Part shown: piece by piece, positions 8,374 through 17,374 of the stretch
Layout: each line of letters starts with the position of its first letter
Numbering within the stretch: the stretch's first letter is position 1
Notes under the pieces: generated by a model
Databases searched by the model: none
The model's input: only the letters and a program-made list of their open reading frames with translations
What the model was told of the DNA's origin: nothing
Source: Betaproteobacteria bacterium
GTDB taxonomy: Bacteria; Pseudomonadota; Gammaproteobacteria; Burkholderiales; Rhodocyclaceae
Length of the DNA: 64,000 nucleotides
Direction: 5' to 3'
Assembly (NCBI GenBank): GCA_016709965.1
Contig: JADJLT010000001.1
Location: forward strand, 620,001-684,000
Translations under genes and position numbers: made by a program

Positions 8374-9993
8374 TTAAAATTCGTCTGGATATCTATTGGT
8401 AATAGGATACCGCCAATCCCTGCCAAAACCACGCGGCGTGATGCGGATCCCGATCGGTGCCTGGCGGCGCTTGTATTCGGCAGTTCTCAGCAGACGAACG
8501 ACGCGCCTGACTGCATCCTCCGGCAAGCCGGCTGCGATGATTTCACGCGGACTGCGGTCTTCTTCCATGTATGCACGGACAATGGCATCAAGCACCTCAT
8601 AGGGTGGCAACGAGTCCTGATCGGTCTGATCCGGCTTCAGCTCGGCCGAAGGCGGACGAACGATGATGTTTTCGGGAATGACAAGTGGACCATCGCCGCA
8701 CAGCGTGTTGCGATAGCGCGAAAGACGATAGACCAGCGTCTTGTAGACATCCTTGATCACCGCGAAACCGCCGGCCATGTCGCCATAGAGCGTGCAATAA
8801 CCAACCGCCATTTCGGATTTGTTGCCGGTCGTCAGCACCAGCGCACCCGTTTTGTTGGACAGCGCCATCAGGATGTTGCCACGGATGCGTGCCTGAATAT
8901 TCTCTTCGGTCGTATCGGCCGGCATGCCAGCGAACAACGGATCGAGCATCGCGCCGTAAACGTCCATCGCCGGAGCAATGGCGATTTCGTCATAACGCAC
9001 ACCGAGCACGCGAATCATTTTGCGGGAATCATCCAGGCTCATTTGCGCGGTGTAAGGCGATGGCATCATCACCGCCCGCACTTTGTCCGCCCCCAGCGCA
9101 TCGACCGCGACACACAGCGTCAATGCGGAGTCTATGCCGCCGGACAAGCCGATAATGGCGCCCTTGAACCCTGTCTTGCCAAGGTAGTCGCGAACCCCCA
9201 GAACCAGCGCCTGATAGGCCTCTGCTTCGAGTGAAAGCTCCTCCGCCATGTCGTCGGAGCGCAAACTGCCGGCCTCGAAATCGACGATACCCAAGGCTTC
9301 TTCGAAAGACGGCAAACGCATTCGGCATTTTTTCTGGGCATCGAGTGCGAACGAGGCACCATCGAAAACCAGCTCATCCTGGCCACCGACCAGATTGCAG
9401 TAGATTGCCGGAATACCGGTTGCGTCGATGCGGTTACTCAACACCTGCATACGTTGCTGGTGTTTTTCCAGATGGCAGGGTGAAGCGTTGAGGACAAGCA
9501 ATAATTCTGCACCGGCCTTGTGTGCCATCTCGGCGGCCCCCTCTTCCCAGACATCGGCACAGATATTGATGCCGCAACGGACACCACCTAGTGTGACGAC
9601 ACAGGCTTCGGTGCCCGACTCGAAATATCGCTTCTCGTCGAAAACCTCGTAATTCGGCAGGCGAATCTTGCGGTAAACCGCCTTTTTCTGCCCGTTTTCA
9701 ATAATGGTTGCGGCGTTGTAACAACTGCCATGATGTTCATCGGGATGCCCGACGACGACGGCTATGCCTTCGACACGTGCCGCCAGATCATCAAGCGCCA
9801 GCTTGCAGGCCCGGTAAAAATCAGGACGCAACAACAGGTCCTCAGGTGGGTAACCACACAATGCCAGCTCAGGTGTCAGCAGGACCTGAGCGCCGCGTGC
9901 TTTCGCGTCGGCAGCGTACTTCAAAATGCGTTCGACGTTGCCCGTCAGGTCACCGACGGTGGCGTTAAACTGGGCAACGGCGATACGCAACAT
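8374..9993 (-). CDS. nadE: Glutamine-dependent NAD+ synthetase
   Basis: Final step of NAD synthesis: amidation of deamido-NAD using ammonia from glutamine. 539 residues with two domains. The N-terminal nitrilase-type glutaminase (about 1-260) has Glu in LLTPELALCGYPPEDLL, Lys in YRKIRLPNYEVFDEKRYF and Cys in GINICADVWE. The C-terminal synthetase (about 270-539) has the ATP pyrophosphatase P-loop IGLSGGIDSALTLCVAVDALG and LTTGNKSEMAVGYCTLYGDM. ATG at 9993 is chosen; a GTG lies one codon upstream. The gene follows ppa after 6 bases. Confidence 0.96.
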   Translation of the reverse strand: MLRIAVAQFNATVGDLTGNVERILKYAADAKARGAQVLLTPELALCGYPPEDLLLRPDFYRACKLALDDLAARVEGIAVVVGHPDEHHGSCYNAATIIENGQKKAVYRKIRLPNYEVFDEKRYFESGTEACVVTLGGVRCGINICADVWEEGAAEMAHKAGAELLLVLNASPCHLEKHQQRMQVLSNRIDATGIPAIYCNLVGGQDELVFDGASFALDAQKKCRMRLPSFEEALGIVDFEAGSLRSDDMAEELSLEAEAYQALVLGVRDYLGKTGFKGAIIGLSGGIDSALTLCVAVDALGADKVRAVMMPSPYTAQMSLDDSRKMIRVLGVRYDEIAIAPAMDVYGAMLDPLFAGMPADTTEENIQARIRGNILMALSNKTGALVLTTGNKSEMAVGYCTLYGDMAGGFAVIKDVYKTLVYRLSRYRNTLCGDGPLVIPENIIVRPPSAELKPDQTDQDSLPPYEVLDAIVRAYMEEDRSPREIIAAGLPEDAVRRVVRLLRTAEYKRRQAPIGIRITPRGFGRDWRYPITNRYPDEF

Positions 9994-9999
9994 CACAGC

Positions 10000-10548
10000 T
10001 TAGTAGTTCGGCTTGTCTTTCGCGTCGTTGAAACGCTGGACACCCGTCATGATTTCGTTCTTGGCGGCATCAATGCCTTCCCAGCCATTGACCTTGACCC
10101 ACTTGCCCGGCTCGAGATCCTTGTAGTGCTCGAAGAAGTGCGAAATCTGCTTGCGCAGCAATTCCGGCGTGTCTTCGAAGGTCTTGACGTCCTTGTACAG
10201 CGGGGTCAGCTTGTCGACCGGCACGGCCAGCAGCTTGGCATCTTCTCCACCTTCGTCGGTCATCGACAGCTGACCAAGTGGACGGCAGCGGACAACAACG
10301 CCCGGCGGCAGCGGGAAGGGGCTGATCACCAGCACGTCAACCGGATCACCGTCACCGGCGATGGTGTGCGGAATGTAGCCGTAGTTGCAGGGATAGTGCA
10401 TGGAAGTCGACATGAAACGATCGACGAAAATCGCGCCGCTGTCCTTATCGACTTCGTATTTGACGGGGTCGGAATGCGCGGTAATTTCAATGATGACATT
10501 GAAATCGTCGGGAAGGGACTTGCCGGAAGGAACGTTGTTAAGAGCCAT
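10000..10548 (-). CDS. ppa: Inorganic pyrophosphatase
   Basis: Soluble family I pyrophosphatase; hydrolyses PPi to drive biosynthesis. 182 residues from MALNNVPSGKSLPDDF. Active-site segments include YEVDKDSGAIFVDRFM, MHYPCNYGYIPHT and the metal-binding DGDPVDVLV. The ATG at 10548 is preferred because of the upstream gagagataa Shine-Dalgarno and homology; the open frame reaches 10584. Confidence 0.96.
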   Translation of the reverse strand: MALNNVPSGKSLPDDFNVIIEITAHSDPVKYEVDKDSGAIFVDRFMSTSMHYPCNYGYIPHTIAGDGDPVDVLVISPFPLPPGVVVRCRPLGQLSMTDEGGEDAKLLAVPVDKLTPLYKDVKTFEDTPELLRKQISHFFEHYKDLEPGKWVKVNGWEGIDAAKNEIMTGVQRFNDAKDKPNY

Positions 10549-10608
10549 CGTTATCTCTCTGCAGTTAGGTTTTGGAACTTGCAATTATAACGTCGCGTTT
10601 GCGCTAAT

Positions 10609-11394
10609 TTATCGCCAGGCAGCGAGAAACTCCTGCCAATGTGACGTACCGATCTTGGCGAGTTGGCCTTTGACGAATTCGATTTCGGCATTTTCCTCGA
10701 CGCCAGTCAGCTCTCCGCGCAGTCGGCGGAAGCGGTTGTAGACCAGATAGGTATTGATTACATCGGTTTCGCAATAGTCTCGGATCTCCGCACTCTTGCC
10801 GGCCTGCCAAGCTTCCCACACTTTGCCGCCATCCATGCCGAGCTTGCCGGGAAAGCCATAGAGTTTGGCCAGATCATCAAGCGGTGCATTGGCGCGAGCG
10901 TTATATAGGGCCAGCAAGTCCATCAGGTCGAGATGGCGCATGTGGTAGCGGCTGATGTAATTGTTCCACTTGAAATCGCGCGAATCGGCATAGTCGCCGT
11001 CACCAAGATCCCAGTAGCGCGGCGCACTGACGCCATGGAGCATGCCGCGGTAGTGCAGTACCGGCAGATCGAAGCCACTGCCGTTCCAAGAAACGATCTG
11101 CGGCGTGAATTTCTCGATGCCGTCGAAGAAACGCTGGATGATGGCGCCTTCATTCAGGTCTGGCTCCGATAGCGACCAGACCTTCAGTCCCTCGCCAGTG
11201 CGCAGTACGCAAGAGATCGTGACAACACGCTGCAAGTGCAACTGCAGAAAGTCGTTTCCAGTCTTGGCGCGCCGTTGCTGAAAAGCGAGTTCGGCGACTT
11301 CATCATCGGAAAGCCCATCCGGCAAATCGTTCAGACGACGCAGCCCTGCAACATCGGGAATGGTCTCGATGTCAAAAACCAGGACCGGTTTCAT
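10609..11394 (-). CDS. Predicted 3'-5' exonuclease (DnaQ-like, PolB exo2 type)
   Basis: 261 residues with an RNase H-like exonuclease fold. Exo I motif is VLVFDIETIPD at the N-terminus, Exo II VSWNGSGFDLPVL (about residue 105), and Exo III near the C-terminus RDYCETDVINTYLVYNRFR. This resembles the PF10108 family (exonuclease region of B-type polymerases found as a stand-alone protein). It overlaps cysM by the ATGA tetranucleotide, so it is translationally coupled to it. Its cellular role is not defined. Confidence 0.82.
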   Translation of the reverse strand: MKPVLVFDIETIPDVAGLRRLNDLPDGLSDDEVAELAFQQRRAKTGNDFLQLHLQRVVTISCVLRTGEGLKVWSLSEPDLNEGAIIQRFFDGIEKFTPQIVSWNGSGFDLPVLHYRGMLHGVSAPRYWDLGDGDYADSRDFKWNNYISRYHMRHLDLMDLLALYNARANAPLDDLAKLYGFPGKLGMDGGKVWEAWQAGKSAEIRDYCETDVINTYLVYNRFRRLRGELTGVEENAEIEFVKGQLAKIGTSHWQEFLAAWR

Positions 11395-12290
11395 GCCGGG
11401 AAAACACCAGTCGACAGGTAGCGATCACCCCGGTCACAAATGATGCTGACAATCACCGCATTCTCAAGCGTTTGCGACAGCCGCAAGGCGACTGCCAGCG
11501 CACCGCCGGATGAAATGCCGGCAAAAATTCCCTCTTCCATCGCCAGGCGACGGGTCATTGCCTCGGCATCGGCTTGGCTGACATTTTCGACACGGTCAAC
11601 CCGACTTTTATCGAAAATCTTCGGGAGATAGGCTTCCGGCCATTTGCGGATGCCGGGAATCTGGCTTCCATCCTCTGGCTGGCAACCGATAATCTGGATT
11701 GCCGAATTCTGCGTTTTCAGGAAGGCAGACGTTCCCATGATGGTGCCGGTCGTACCCATACTGGAAACAAAATGGGTGACCTTTCCATCTGTATCGCGCC
11801 AGATTTCCGGGCCTGTGCCTTCGAAATGGGCTAACGGATTATCCGGGTTGCCGAACTGGTCAAGAATAATGCCCTTGCCTTCATTGCGCATCTTTTCAGC
11901 AACATCGCGGCACAATTCCATGCCGCCATCCTTGGGCGTCAGCACCAGCTCGGCACCGTAAGCGCGCATGCTTTGGCGGCGTTCAATACTCTGGTTCTCG
12001 GGCATGACGAGAATCATCCGATAGCCTTTGATCGCTGCCGCCATAGCCAGCGCAATGCCGGTGTTACCGGAGGTTGCCTCAATCAGCGTGTCACCCGGCT
12101 TGATATCACCTCGCAGCTCAGCGTGGACGATCATCGACAATGCCGGCCGGTCTTTTACCGAGCCGGCCGGATTGTTGCCTTCCAGCTTGGCAAGAATAAC
12201 GTTGCCACGCCTGTCATTGTCAGCGCCCGGAATCCTCACCAGACGAACCAGCGGGGTATTTCCGACAAAATCCTGCAGGGTTTTATACAT
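11391..12290 (-). CDS. cysM: O-acetylserine sulfhydrylase B (cysteine synthase CysM)
   Basis: PLP enzyme making cysteine from O-acetylserine and sulfide or thiosulfate. 299 residues. The PLP lysine is in NPAGSVKDRPALSMI (about residue 45), substrate loop TSGNTGIALAMAAA (about 75), phosphate-binding SSMGTTGTIMG (about 175) and C-terminal GIFAGISSGGALA. The start is ATG at 12290, overlapping the 3' end of hldD by 8 bases; the open frame extends upstream but homology begins at MYKTLQDFVGNTPLVRL. The hldD-cysM order is common in betaproteobacteria. Confidence 0.94.
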   Translation of the reverse strand: MYKTLQDFVGNTPLVRLVRIPGADNDRRGNVILAKLEGNNPAGSVKDRPALSMIVHAELRGDIKPGDTLIEATSGNTGIALAMAAAIKGYRMILVMPENQSIERRQSMRAYGAELVLTPKDGGMELCRDVAEKMRNEGKGIILDQFGNPDNPLAHFEGTGPEIWRDTDGKVTHFVSSMGTTGTIMGTSAFLKTQNSAIQIIGCQPEDGSQIPGIRKWPEAYLPKIFDKSRVDRVENVSQADAEAMTRRLAMEEGIFAGISSGGALAVALRLSQTLENAVIVSIICDRGDRYLSTGVFPA

Positions 12291-13281
12291 TGCGATGAAG
12301 CCACTCGATATATTGGGAGACGCCCTCCTCAACCGTGGCCATCGACGCGTCGTAACCGGCAGCACGCAGTTTGCTCAGATCAGCCTGCGTGAATGCCTGA
12401 TACTTGCCCTTCAGCGCCTCGGGGAAGGCCACGTACTCCAGCAAGCCTTGTGCCCGCAACTGCTCGAGCGATAGCGAAACTTCGCCTTTTGCCGCTCTAC
12501 AGCCGTTGACCGCAGCAATCGCAACATCATTGAAGCTTTGCGCCCGTCCGGAACCGAGATTGAAGATTCCGGATTTCTCCGGATGGTCGAGAAAGTACAG
12601 ATTGACCTTGGCAACATCGCCGACAAATACAAAGTCACGCTGCTGCCCACCATTCTCGTAGCCATGCGATCCCTCGAACAACTTGACCTTGCCATCCGCA
12701 CGGAACTGGTTGAAGTTGTGGAACGCCACTGAGGCCATACGCCCTTTGTGGGTTTCGCGCGGGCCATAGACGTTGAAATAGCGGAATCCGACGATCTGTG
12801 ACGACGGGTGCTGCGCCAGCCGCTGACGAACAATCTGGTCAAACAGAAACTTGGAATAGCCGTAAACGTTGAGCGGGCCTTCGTACTGGCGCTCCTCTTT
12901 GAAGACATTGCTGGCGCCGTAGGTCGCCGCGCTGGACGCATAAAGAAACTGGACGTCCTGATCCAGGCACCAATCGAGCAAAATGCTGGAGTAACGGAAA
13001 TTGTTCTCCATCATGTAACGACCGTCAGTTTCCATGGTGTCAGAACAGGCACCTTCATGAAAAATGGCGTCTATCTCGCCATCAAAATGACCCGCCTGGA
13101 TACGGTCGATAAAATCGTTTTTATCAATGTAATCAACAATCTCGCAATCGATCAGGTTCCTGAACTTGTCAGCCTTGGTCAGGTTGTCGACCGCAATAAT
13201 TTTGGTCACACCGCGCTCGTTGAGCGCCTTGACGATATTGGAACCGATAAAGCCGGCGGCGCCGGTAACGATGGTGTACAT
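12283..13281 (-). CDS. hldD: ADP-L-glycero-D-manno-heptose 6-epimerase
   Basis: Converts ADP-D,D-heptose to ADP-L,D-heptose for the LPS inner core. 332 residues. The NAD(P)-binding Rossmann start is VTGAAGFIGSNIVKALNERG, the catalytic YxxxK is in NVYGYSKFLFDQIV (about residue 145), and family marks include FHEGACSDTMETDGRYMMENN and FRYFNVYGPRETHKGRMASVAFH. Together with hldE1 and ugd it forms a core-sugar group. Confidence 0.96.
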   Translation of the reverse strand: MYTIVTGAAGFIGSNIVKALNERGVTKIIAVDNLTKADKFRNLIDCEIVDYIDKNDFIDRIQAGHFDGEIDAIFHEGACSDTMETDGRYMMENNFRYSSILLDWCLDQDVQFLYASSAATYGASNVFKEERQYEGPLNVYGYSKFLFDQIVRQRLAQHPSSQIVGFRYFNVYGPRETHKGRMASVAFHNFNQFRADGKVKLFEGSHGYENGGQQRDFVFVGDVAKVNLYFLDHPEKSGIFNLGSGRAQSFNDVAIAAVNGCRAAKGEVSLSLEQLRAQGLLEYVAFPEALKGKYQAFTQADLSKLRAAGYDASMATVEEGVSQYIEWLHRNV

Positions 13282-13290
13282 GATTTTTCC

Positions 13291-14226
13291 TTACAATGCG
13301 GCAGCGAGCTCATCGCGGCTGACAACAGCGGTACCGAGTTTACCGACGACTATGCCGGCAGCAATATTGGCGACCCGAATGGCTTCCGCCCAATCGGCGC
13401 CGGCGGCGATCATGACTGCCAGCGTGGCAATGACGGTATCCCCCGCTCCCGAAACGTCAAAAACCTCCCGTGCCTGCGCTGCCTGATGATGAATTTCATC
13501 AGCAAACAGGGTCATCCCCTCTTCACTACGGGTCACCAGCAAGGCTTCAAGTCCGAGGTCGCCACGCAGCTTCCGGGCCTTCACGGCAAGTTCCTCATCG
13601 GACGACCAGCGGCCGATCACTTCCTTCAATTCGGAGCGGTTCGGCGTGATTACCGTCGCGCCGGCATACTTCCCCCACTCATCGCCCTTGGGATCAACCA
13701 GAACGGGCTTGTCCTGGGCACGGGCGATACGAATCATCTCGGCAATGTGCGTCAGCCCCCCCTTGCCATAGTCTGAAAGAACAATGACATCGGCCTGGGA
13801 AACACGGCTCTCGAAATCCGCCAGCTTGGCCTGAAGGATTTCGTGCGATGGCGTGGTCTCGAAATCGATCCGCAGCAACTGCTGCTGACGGCCGATGACG
13901 CGAAGTTTGACTGTGGTATCAATCTCGCGGTCAACGTGCAAATTGGCATCAATTTGTCCTTCTTCCAGCAAGCGTCCCAAGGTACGGCCAGCTTCATCAT
14001 CACCGACCACCGACAACAAGGCAGAAACTGCGCCCAGTGACGATGCGTTACGAGCAACGTTGGCAGCGCCGCCAAGGCGCTCTTCCATGCGCTGAACCTT
14101 GACCACCGGCACCGGTGCTTCCGGCGAAATCCTGCTGACTTCGCCAAACCAGTAGCGGTCAAGCATCACATCGCCGACCACCAGGAGGCGAACCTCCGAA
14201 ATCTTCTCCAGCATGCCAGTGCTCAT
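13291..14226 (-). CDS. hldE1: D-glycero-beta-D-manno-heptose-7-phosphate kinase (HldE/RfaE domain I)
   Basis: PfkB-family kinase that makes heptose-1,7-bisphosphate in LPS core synthesis. About 311 residues. It has GGAANVARNASSLGA near the N-terminus and the PfkB signature DVSGAGDTVIATLAVMIAAG near the C-terminus. It lacks the adenylyltransferase domain II of E. coli HldE, so a separate hldE2/HldC must lie elsewhere. The start is ATG 14226; a GTG is one codon upstream. It abuts ugd. Confidence 0.94.
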   Translation of the reverse strand: MSTGMLEKISEVRLLVVGDVMLDRYWFGEVSRISPEAPVPVVKVQRMEERLGGAANVARNASSLGAVSALLSVVGDDEAGRTLGRLLEEGQIDANLHVDREIDTTVKLRVIGRQQQLLRIDFETTPSHEILQAKLADFESRVSQADVIVLSDYGKGGLTHIAEMIRIARAQDKPVLVDPKGDEWGKYAGATVITPNRSELKEVIGRWSSDEELAVKARKLRGDLGLEALLVTRSEEGMTLFADEIHHQAAQAREVFDVSGAGDTVIATLAVMIAAGADWAEAIRVANIAAGIVVGKLGTAVVSRDELAAAL

Positions 14227-14229
14227 CAC

Positions 14230-15549
14230 TCAGCGCCCGATAGCGAAGTATTCGATCCCGGCATCACGCACGAACTTGGGGTCGTAAAGATTGCGGCCAT
14301 CGAAGATCACCGGATTCTTCAGCGTTGCCTTGATGGCATCGAAGTCCGGACTGCGGAACTCTTTCCATTCGGTCACGATGACCAACGCATCCGCTTGATC
14401 AAGGGCGCCCATCGGGTTCTCTGCGTACTGCAGGCGCGGTTCATCACCGAAAACACGCTGCGCTTCATGCATGGCAACGGGGTCGTAAGCGGTGATGGTC
14501 GCACCCGCAGCAAACAAGTCAGCGATCAATTCCCGGCTCGCTGCTTCGCGCATGTCGTCGGTATTGGGCTTGAAGGCCAGCCCCCACAGGGCGAAGTGCT
14601 TGCCTTTTAGATCGCCAAAACGGGATTTCATCTTGCGAGTCAGCACATGTTTCTGCGCATCGTTCGCTTCTTCGACGGCAGTCAGCACCTTGAGCGTGAT
14701 GTCGGCATCGTCCTGAGCGGTCTTGATCAGCGCTTTGACATCCTTGGGAAAACAGGAGCCGCCATAGCCACAACCAGGGTACAGGAAGTGATATCCGATG
14801 CGGGGATCGGAGCCGATGCCCTGACGAACCATTTCAATGTCGGCACCGAGCACCTCAGCCAGATTGGCCAGCTCGTTCATGAAGCTGATGCGCGTTGCCA
14901 GCATGGCATTGGCAGCGTATTTGGTCAGCTCGGCGCTCTTGACGTCGGTGATGATCAGACGCTCGTGGTTGCGCTGGAAAGGTGCGTAGAGCGCACGCAT
15001 CAAGTGGATAGCCCGTTCATCATCAGCTCCGACCACAATACGGTCAGGGCGCATGAAGTCCTCGACGGCAGCACCTTCCTTGAGAAACTCCGGATTGGAA
15101 ACCACACTGAACGGTATGTTGACACCCCGCTTGGCGAGTTCGTCAGCTATGGCTGCCTGTACTTTGGCTCCAGTTCCCACCGGAACGGTGCTCTTGTCGA
15201 CCACCACCTTGTAGTCTGTCATCAGACGACCGATATTGCGTGCGGCGCCAAGCACATATTGCAGGTCGGCCGAGCCATCTTCGTCCGGCGGTGTACCGAC
15301 GGCAATGAACTGGACGGTGCCATGTTGCACGGCCTTCTCGATGTCCGTGGTGAAATGCAGGCGACCAGCCGCTACATTGCGGCGCACCATCTCTTGCAAA
15401 CCGGGTTCGAAGATCGGAATCCCGCCCTCTTCGAGAATGCGGATTTTTTCCGGATCAACATCCAGGCAGAGAACATCATTACCCACTTCAGCCAGACAGG
15501 TTCCACTGACCAAGCCAACATAGCCGGTACCAACAACGGTTATTTTCAT
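14230..15549 (-). CDS. ugd: UDP-glucose 6-dehydrogenase
   Basis: Oxidises UDP-glucose to UDP-glucuronate with NAD+. 439 residues. The N-terminal Rossmann fold is MKITVVGTGYVGLVSGTCLA, the catalytic Cys is in the GCGYGGSCFPKDVKAL segment (about residue 258), and the C-terminal UDP-binding domain has GLAFKPNTDDMREAAS. UDP-glucuronate may feed the core, lipid A 4-aminoarabinose or exopolysaccharide. It lies 8 bases downstream of lapB. Confidence 0.96.
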   Translation of the reverse strand: MKITVVGTGYVGLVSGTCLAEVGNDVLCLDVDPEKIRILEEGGIPIFEPGLQEMVRRNVAAGRLHFTTDIEKAVQHGTVQFIAVGTPPDEDGSADLQYVLGAARNIGRLMTDYKVVVDKSTVPVGTGAKVQAAIADELAKRGVNIPFSVVSNPEFLKEGAAVEDFMRPDRIVVGADDERAIHLMRALYAPFQRNHERLIITDVKSAELTKYAANAMLATRISFMNELANLAEVLGADIEMVRQGIGSDPRIGYHFLYPGCGYGGSCFPKDVKALIKTAQDDADITLKVLTAVEEANDAQKHVLTRKMKSRFGDLKGKHFALWGLAFKPNTDDMREAASRELIADLFAAGATITAYDPVAMHEAQRVFGDEPRLQYAENPMGALDQADALVIVTEWKEFRSPDFDAIKATLKNPVIFDGRNLYDPKFVRDAGIEYFAIGR

Positions 15550-15557
15550 GGAGCTTC

Positions 15558-16730
15558 CTACAAGGATTGATCGAATTCTTCACTGCGGCGTGGTGGATAG
15601 GTTTCCCAGCCCCCACAAGCCGGGCAGCGCCAGTAAAACTGGCGCGCCTTAAAGCCGCAATTATTACATCGATATCGTGACAGGCGCTTGGTATAGCCCT
15701 GAATGATGGTTTTGGCCAATTCGACATCCGGCCTTACCTCTGGCGCCACCAGCGGCAAACGCGCACTCATCAATTTCTCAAGGCCGAGCAAAGTGGGATT
15801 CCGTTGCAACTCCGCTCGAACAAGACGATAAGCAGACTCGATGCCTTCGCTTTCGAGTACAAGTTGATAAACCACTTCCAGCAAATCCAGTGACGGATAA
15901 CGTTCCAGATATCCACTTAAAAGAGCGATACCTTCCGCCGGTCGCTCAAGTCGTCGATACGCTTCCAGCAAGCGCTGAGCCACCAAAGCCAAGTAGGCAG
16001 GATCCTGTTGCTCAATTCGTTGCCATGCTTCAATGGCACTAGCCAAGCGGCCCTCCTGCAACAACAAATCTCCTTGCAAAAGACTGGCACGAACGCATTT
16101 ACGATTTTCCTTGGTGGCGACCTCCAGATATTCACGCGCCGACTCCGGACGAGAACGCATGATTTCATTGGCTGCCAATTCACAGTAATACTCCGCAATC
16201 TCGCGGCGCGATGCCACATCGGGTAATTCACGAGCAATCTCGATTGCCTTGAGCCACTCCTTCTCAACCTGATAGATCTCGAGCAGATTGCGCTTGGCCT
16301 CTTCTTCGAAAATAGTTCCCAACAGCTTGTTGAATATCTCTTCAGCCCTGTCGAGCAAGCCAGCCTTCAGGTAATCCTGTCCAAGTTCCGACAAAGCCTG
16401 TAATCGGACTTGCTCCTCCAGGTCCGGCAAATCGATCAGATTCTGGTGCATTCGAATAGCACGCTCGGTTTCACCTCGCCGACGGAACAGATTGCCAAGC
16501 GCAAAATGCAATTCAACAGTCTGGGAGTCAACCTTAGCAACTTCGAGAAACGAGTCAATAGCCTTATCAGGTTGCTCATTCAGAAGAAAGTTCAAGCCCT
16601 GAAAATAGGAGCGAGGCAGCGCACGAGACTCATGTACCACCTGCTGCATATCAATGCGAGCAGCTGTCCAGCCGAGTACAAAAAAGACTGGAATCAGCAG
16701 TAACTGCCAGTATTCAAATAACTCGCTCAT
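15558..16730 (-). CDS. lapB: LPS assembly regulator LapB (YciM)
   Basis: Membrane-anchored TPR protein that in E. coli presents LpxC to FtsH and so limits lipid A synthesis. 390 residues. A single N-terminal membrane helix (about 5-22) is followed by tandem TPR repeats (about 40-340, for example AIDSFLEVAKVDSQTVELHFALGNLFRRRGETERAI) and a C-terminal rubredoxin-type metal site, CNNCGFKARQFYWRCPACGGW (cysteines near 357-375). It overlaps lapA by ATGA. Confidence 0.94.
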   Translation of the reverse strand: MSELFEYWQLLLIPVFFVLGWTAARIDMQQVVHESRALPRSYFQGLNFLLNEQPDKAIDSFLEVAKVDSQTVELHFALGNLFRRRGETERAIRMHQNLIDLPDLEEQVRLQALSELGQDYLKAGLLDRAEEIFNKLLGTIFEEEAKRNLLEIYQVEKEWLKAIEIARELPDVASRREIAEYYCELAANEIMRSRPESAREYLEVATKENRKCVRASLLQGDLLLQEGRLASAIEAWQRIEQQDPAYLALVAQRLLEAYRRLERPAEGIALLSGYLERYPSLDLLEVVYQLVLESEGIESAYRLVRAELQRNPTLLGLEKLMSARLPLVAPEVRPDVELAKTIIQGYTKRLSRYRCNNCGFKARQFYWRCPACGGWETYPPRRSEEFDQSL

Positions 16731-17008
16731 TCGAGGTGCGAAACTACTTGCTTGCCTGAAACGGGGGCTCGAGTCTCTACACGCTTCAAGCGCGAGATTT
16801 CATGACGCTGACGAAAAATCACGCCGAGCAAGGAAAGCGCTCCGAGCATCACTCCTCCGACAAAGAACACCAGCAAGGCCGTCACAAGTGACACCTGCCA
16901 GATAACCCCAGGAAGGAGACGAAGACTCACCGGATCGGCATTTTGGGTTGCGAAAACAACCAGAAAAACAAATATAGTTAGGCGAATGGCCCAGGTCAGA
17001 GCTGTCAT
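16727..17008 (-). CDS. lapA: LapA-like inner-membrane protein (DUF1049)
   Basis: About 93 residues with two predicted membrane helices (roughly 5-22 and 38-62) and a cytoplasmic tail. The ATQNADPVSLRLLPG loop between the helices is the DUF1049/LapA signature. Works with LapB in LPS assembly in E. coli. ATG at 17008 is preferred; a TTG at 17017 would add three residues. No good Shine-Dalgarno is seen, and a stable hairpin lies just upstream (17021-17047). Confidence 0.88.
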   Translation of the reverse strand: MTALTWAIRLTIFVFLVVFATQNADPVSLRLLPGVIWQVSLVTALLVFFVGGVMLGALSLLGVIFRQRHEISRLKRVETRAPVSGKQVVSHLE

Positions 17009-17020
17009 GACATTCAATAA

Positions 17021-17047
17021 AAAGGGCAGTGAAATAATTCACTGCCC
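17021..17047 (-). terminator. Hairpin/terminator between ihfB and lapA
   Basis: Read on the minus strand, GGGCAGTGAA pairs with TTTCACTGCCC around a short AT loop and is followed by TTTTTATT. It fits a rho-independent terminator after ihfB, 13 bases before the lapA ATG. It would cut or attenuate transcription into lapA-lapB. Confidence 0.7.
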
Positions 17048-17077
17048 TGAATCTACCACATTGGGCCAAGCCCGGCG

Positions 17078-17362
17078 TCAGATTGCCAGATCAACCCGTT
17101 CGCGCAATTCTTTTCCGGCCTTGAAGTGGGGAACCCACTTGGCCGGTACGCCAACCTTTTCCCCTGACTTGGGGTTGCGGCCAGTACGCGGTGGCCGGTA
17201 GTTGAGCGCAAAGCTGCCGAATCCGCGGATCTCAATGCGATCCCCTCGCACTAGTGCTTCGGACATCGCATCAAGAATCATCTTGACCGCAAAATCTGCA
17301 TCTTTCGCCACAAGCTGAGGAAAACGCTCCGCCAGCCGGGCGATGAGCTCGGATTTGGTCAT
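17078..17362 (-). CDS. ihfB: Integration host factor subunit beta
   Basis: DNA-bending nucleoid protein, partner of IhfA. 94 residues, standard. It starts MTKSELIARLAERFPQL and carries the arm with the intercalating proline region RIEIRGFGSFALNYRPPRTGRNPKSGEKV, plus the C-terminal HFKAGKELRERVD. It lies 12 bases downstream of rpsA, as in most proteobacteria. Confidence 0.96.
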   Translation of the reverse strand: MTKSELIARLAERFPQLVAKDADFAVKMILDAMSEALVRGDRIEIRGFGSFALNYRPPRTGRNPKSGEKVGVPAKWVPHFKAGKELRERVDLAI

Positions 17363-17374
17363 GCTTATGCCTTA

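Noticed and set aside
11589..12516. Weak copies of the dispersed motif at 11589-11621 (cysM) and 12484-12516 (hldD), and also at 47534-47566 (serC)
   Set aside because: They keep part of the core (GTTGACCG) and the spacing of the AT-rich arm, but the arm is poorly conserved and the sites encode ordinary protein sequence. They are too weak to list as features; a matrix scan would decide.
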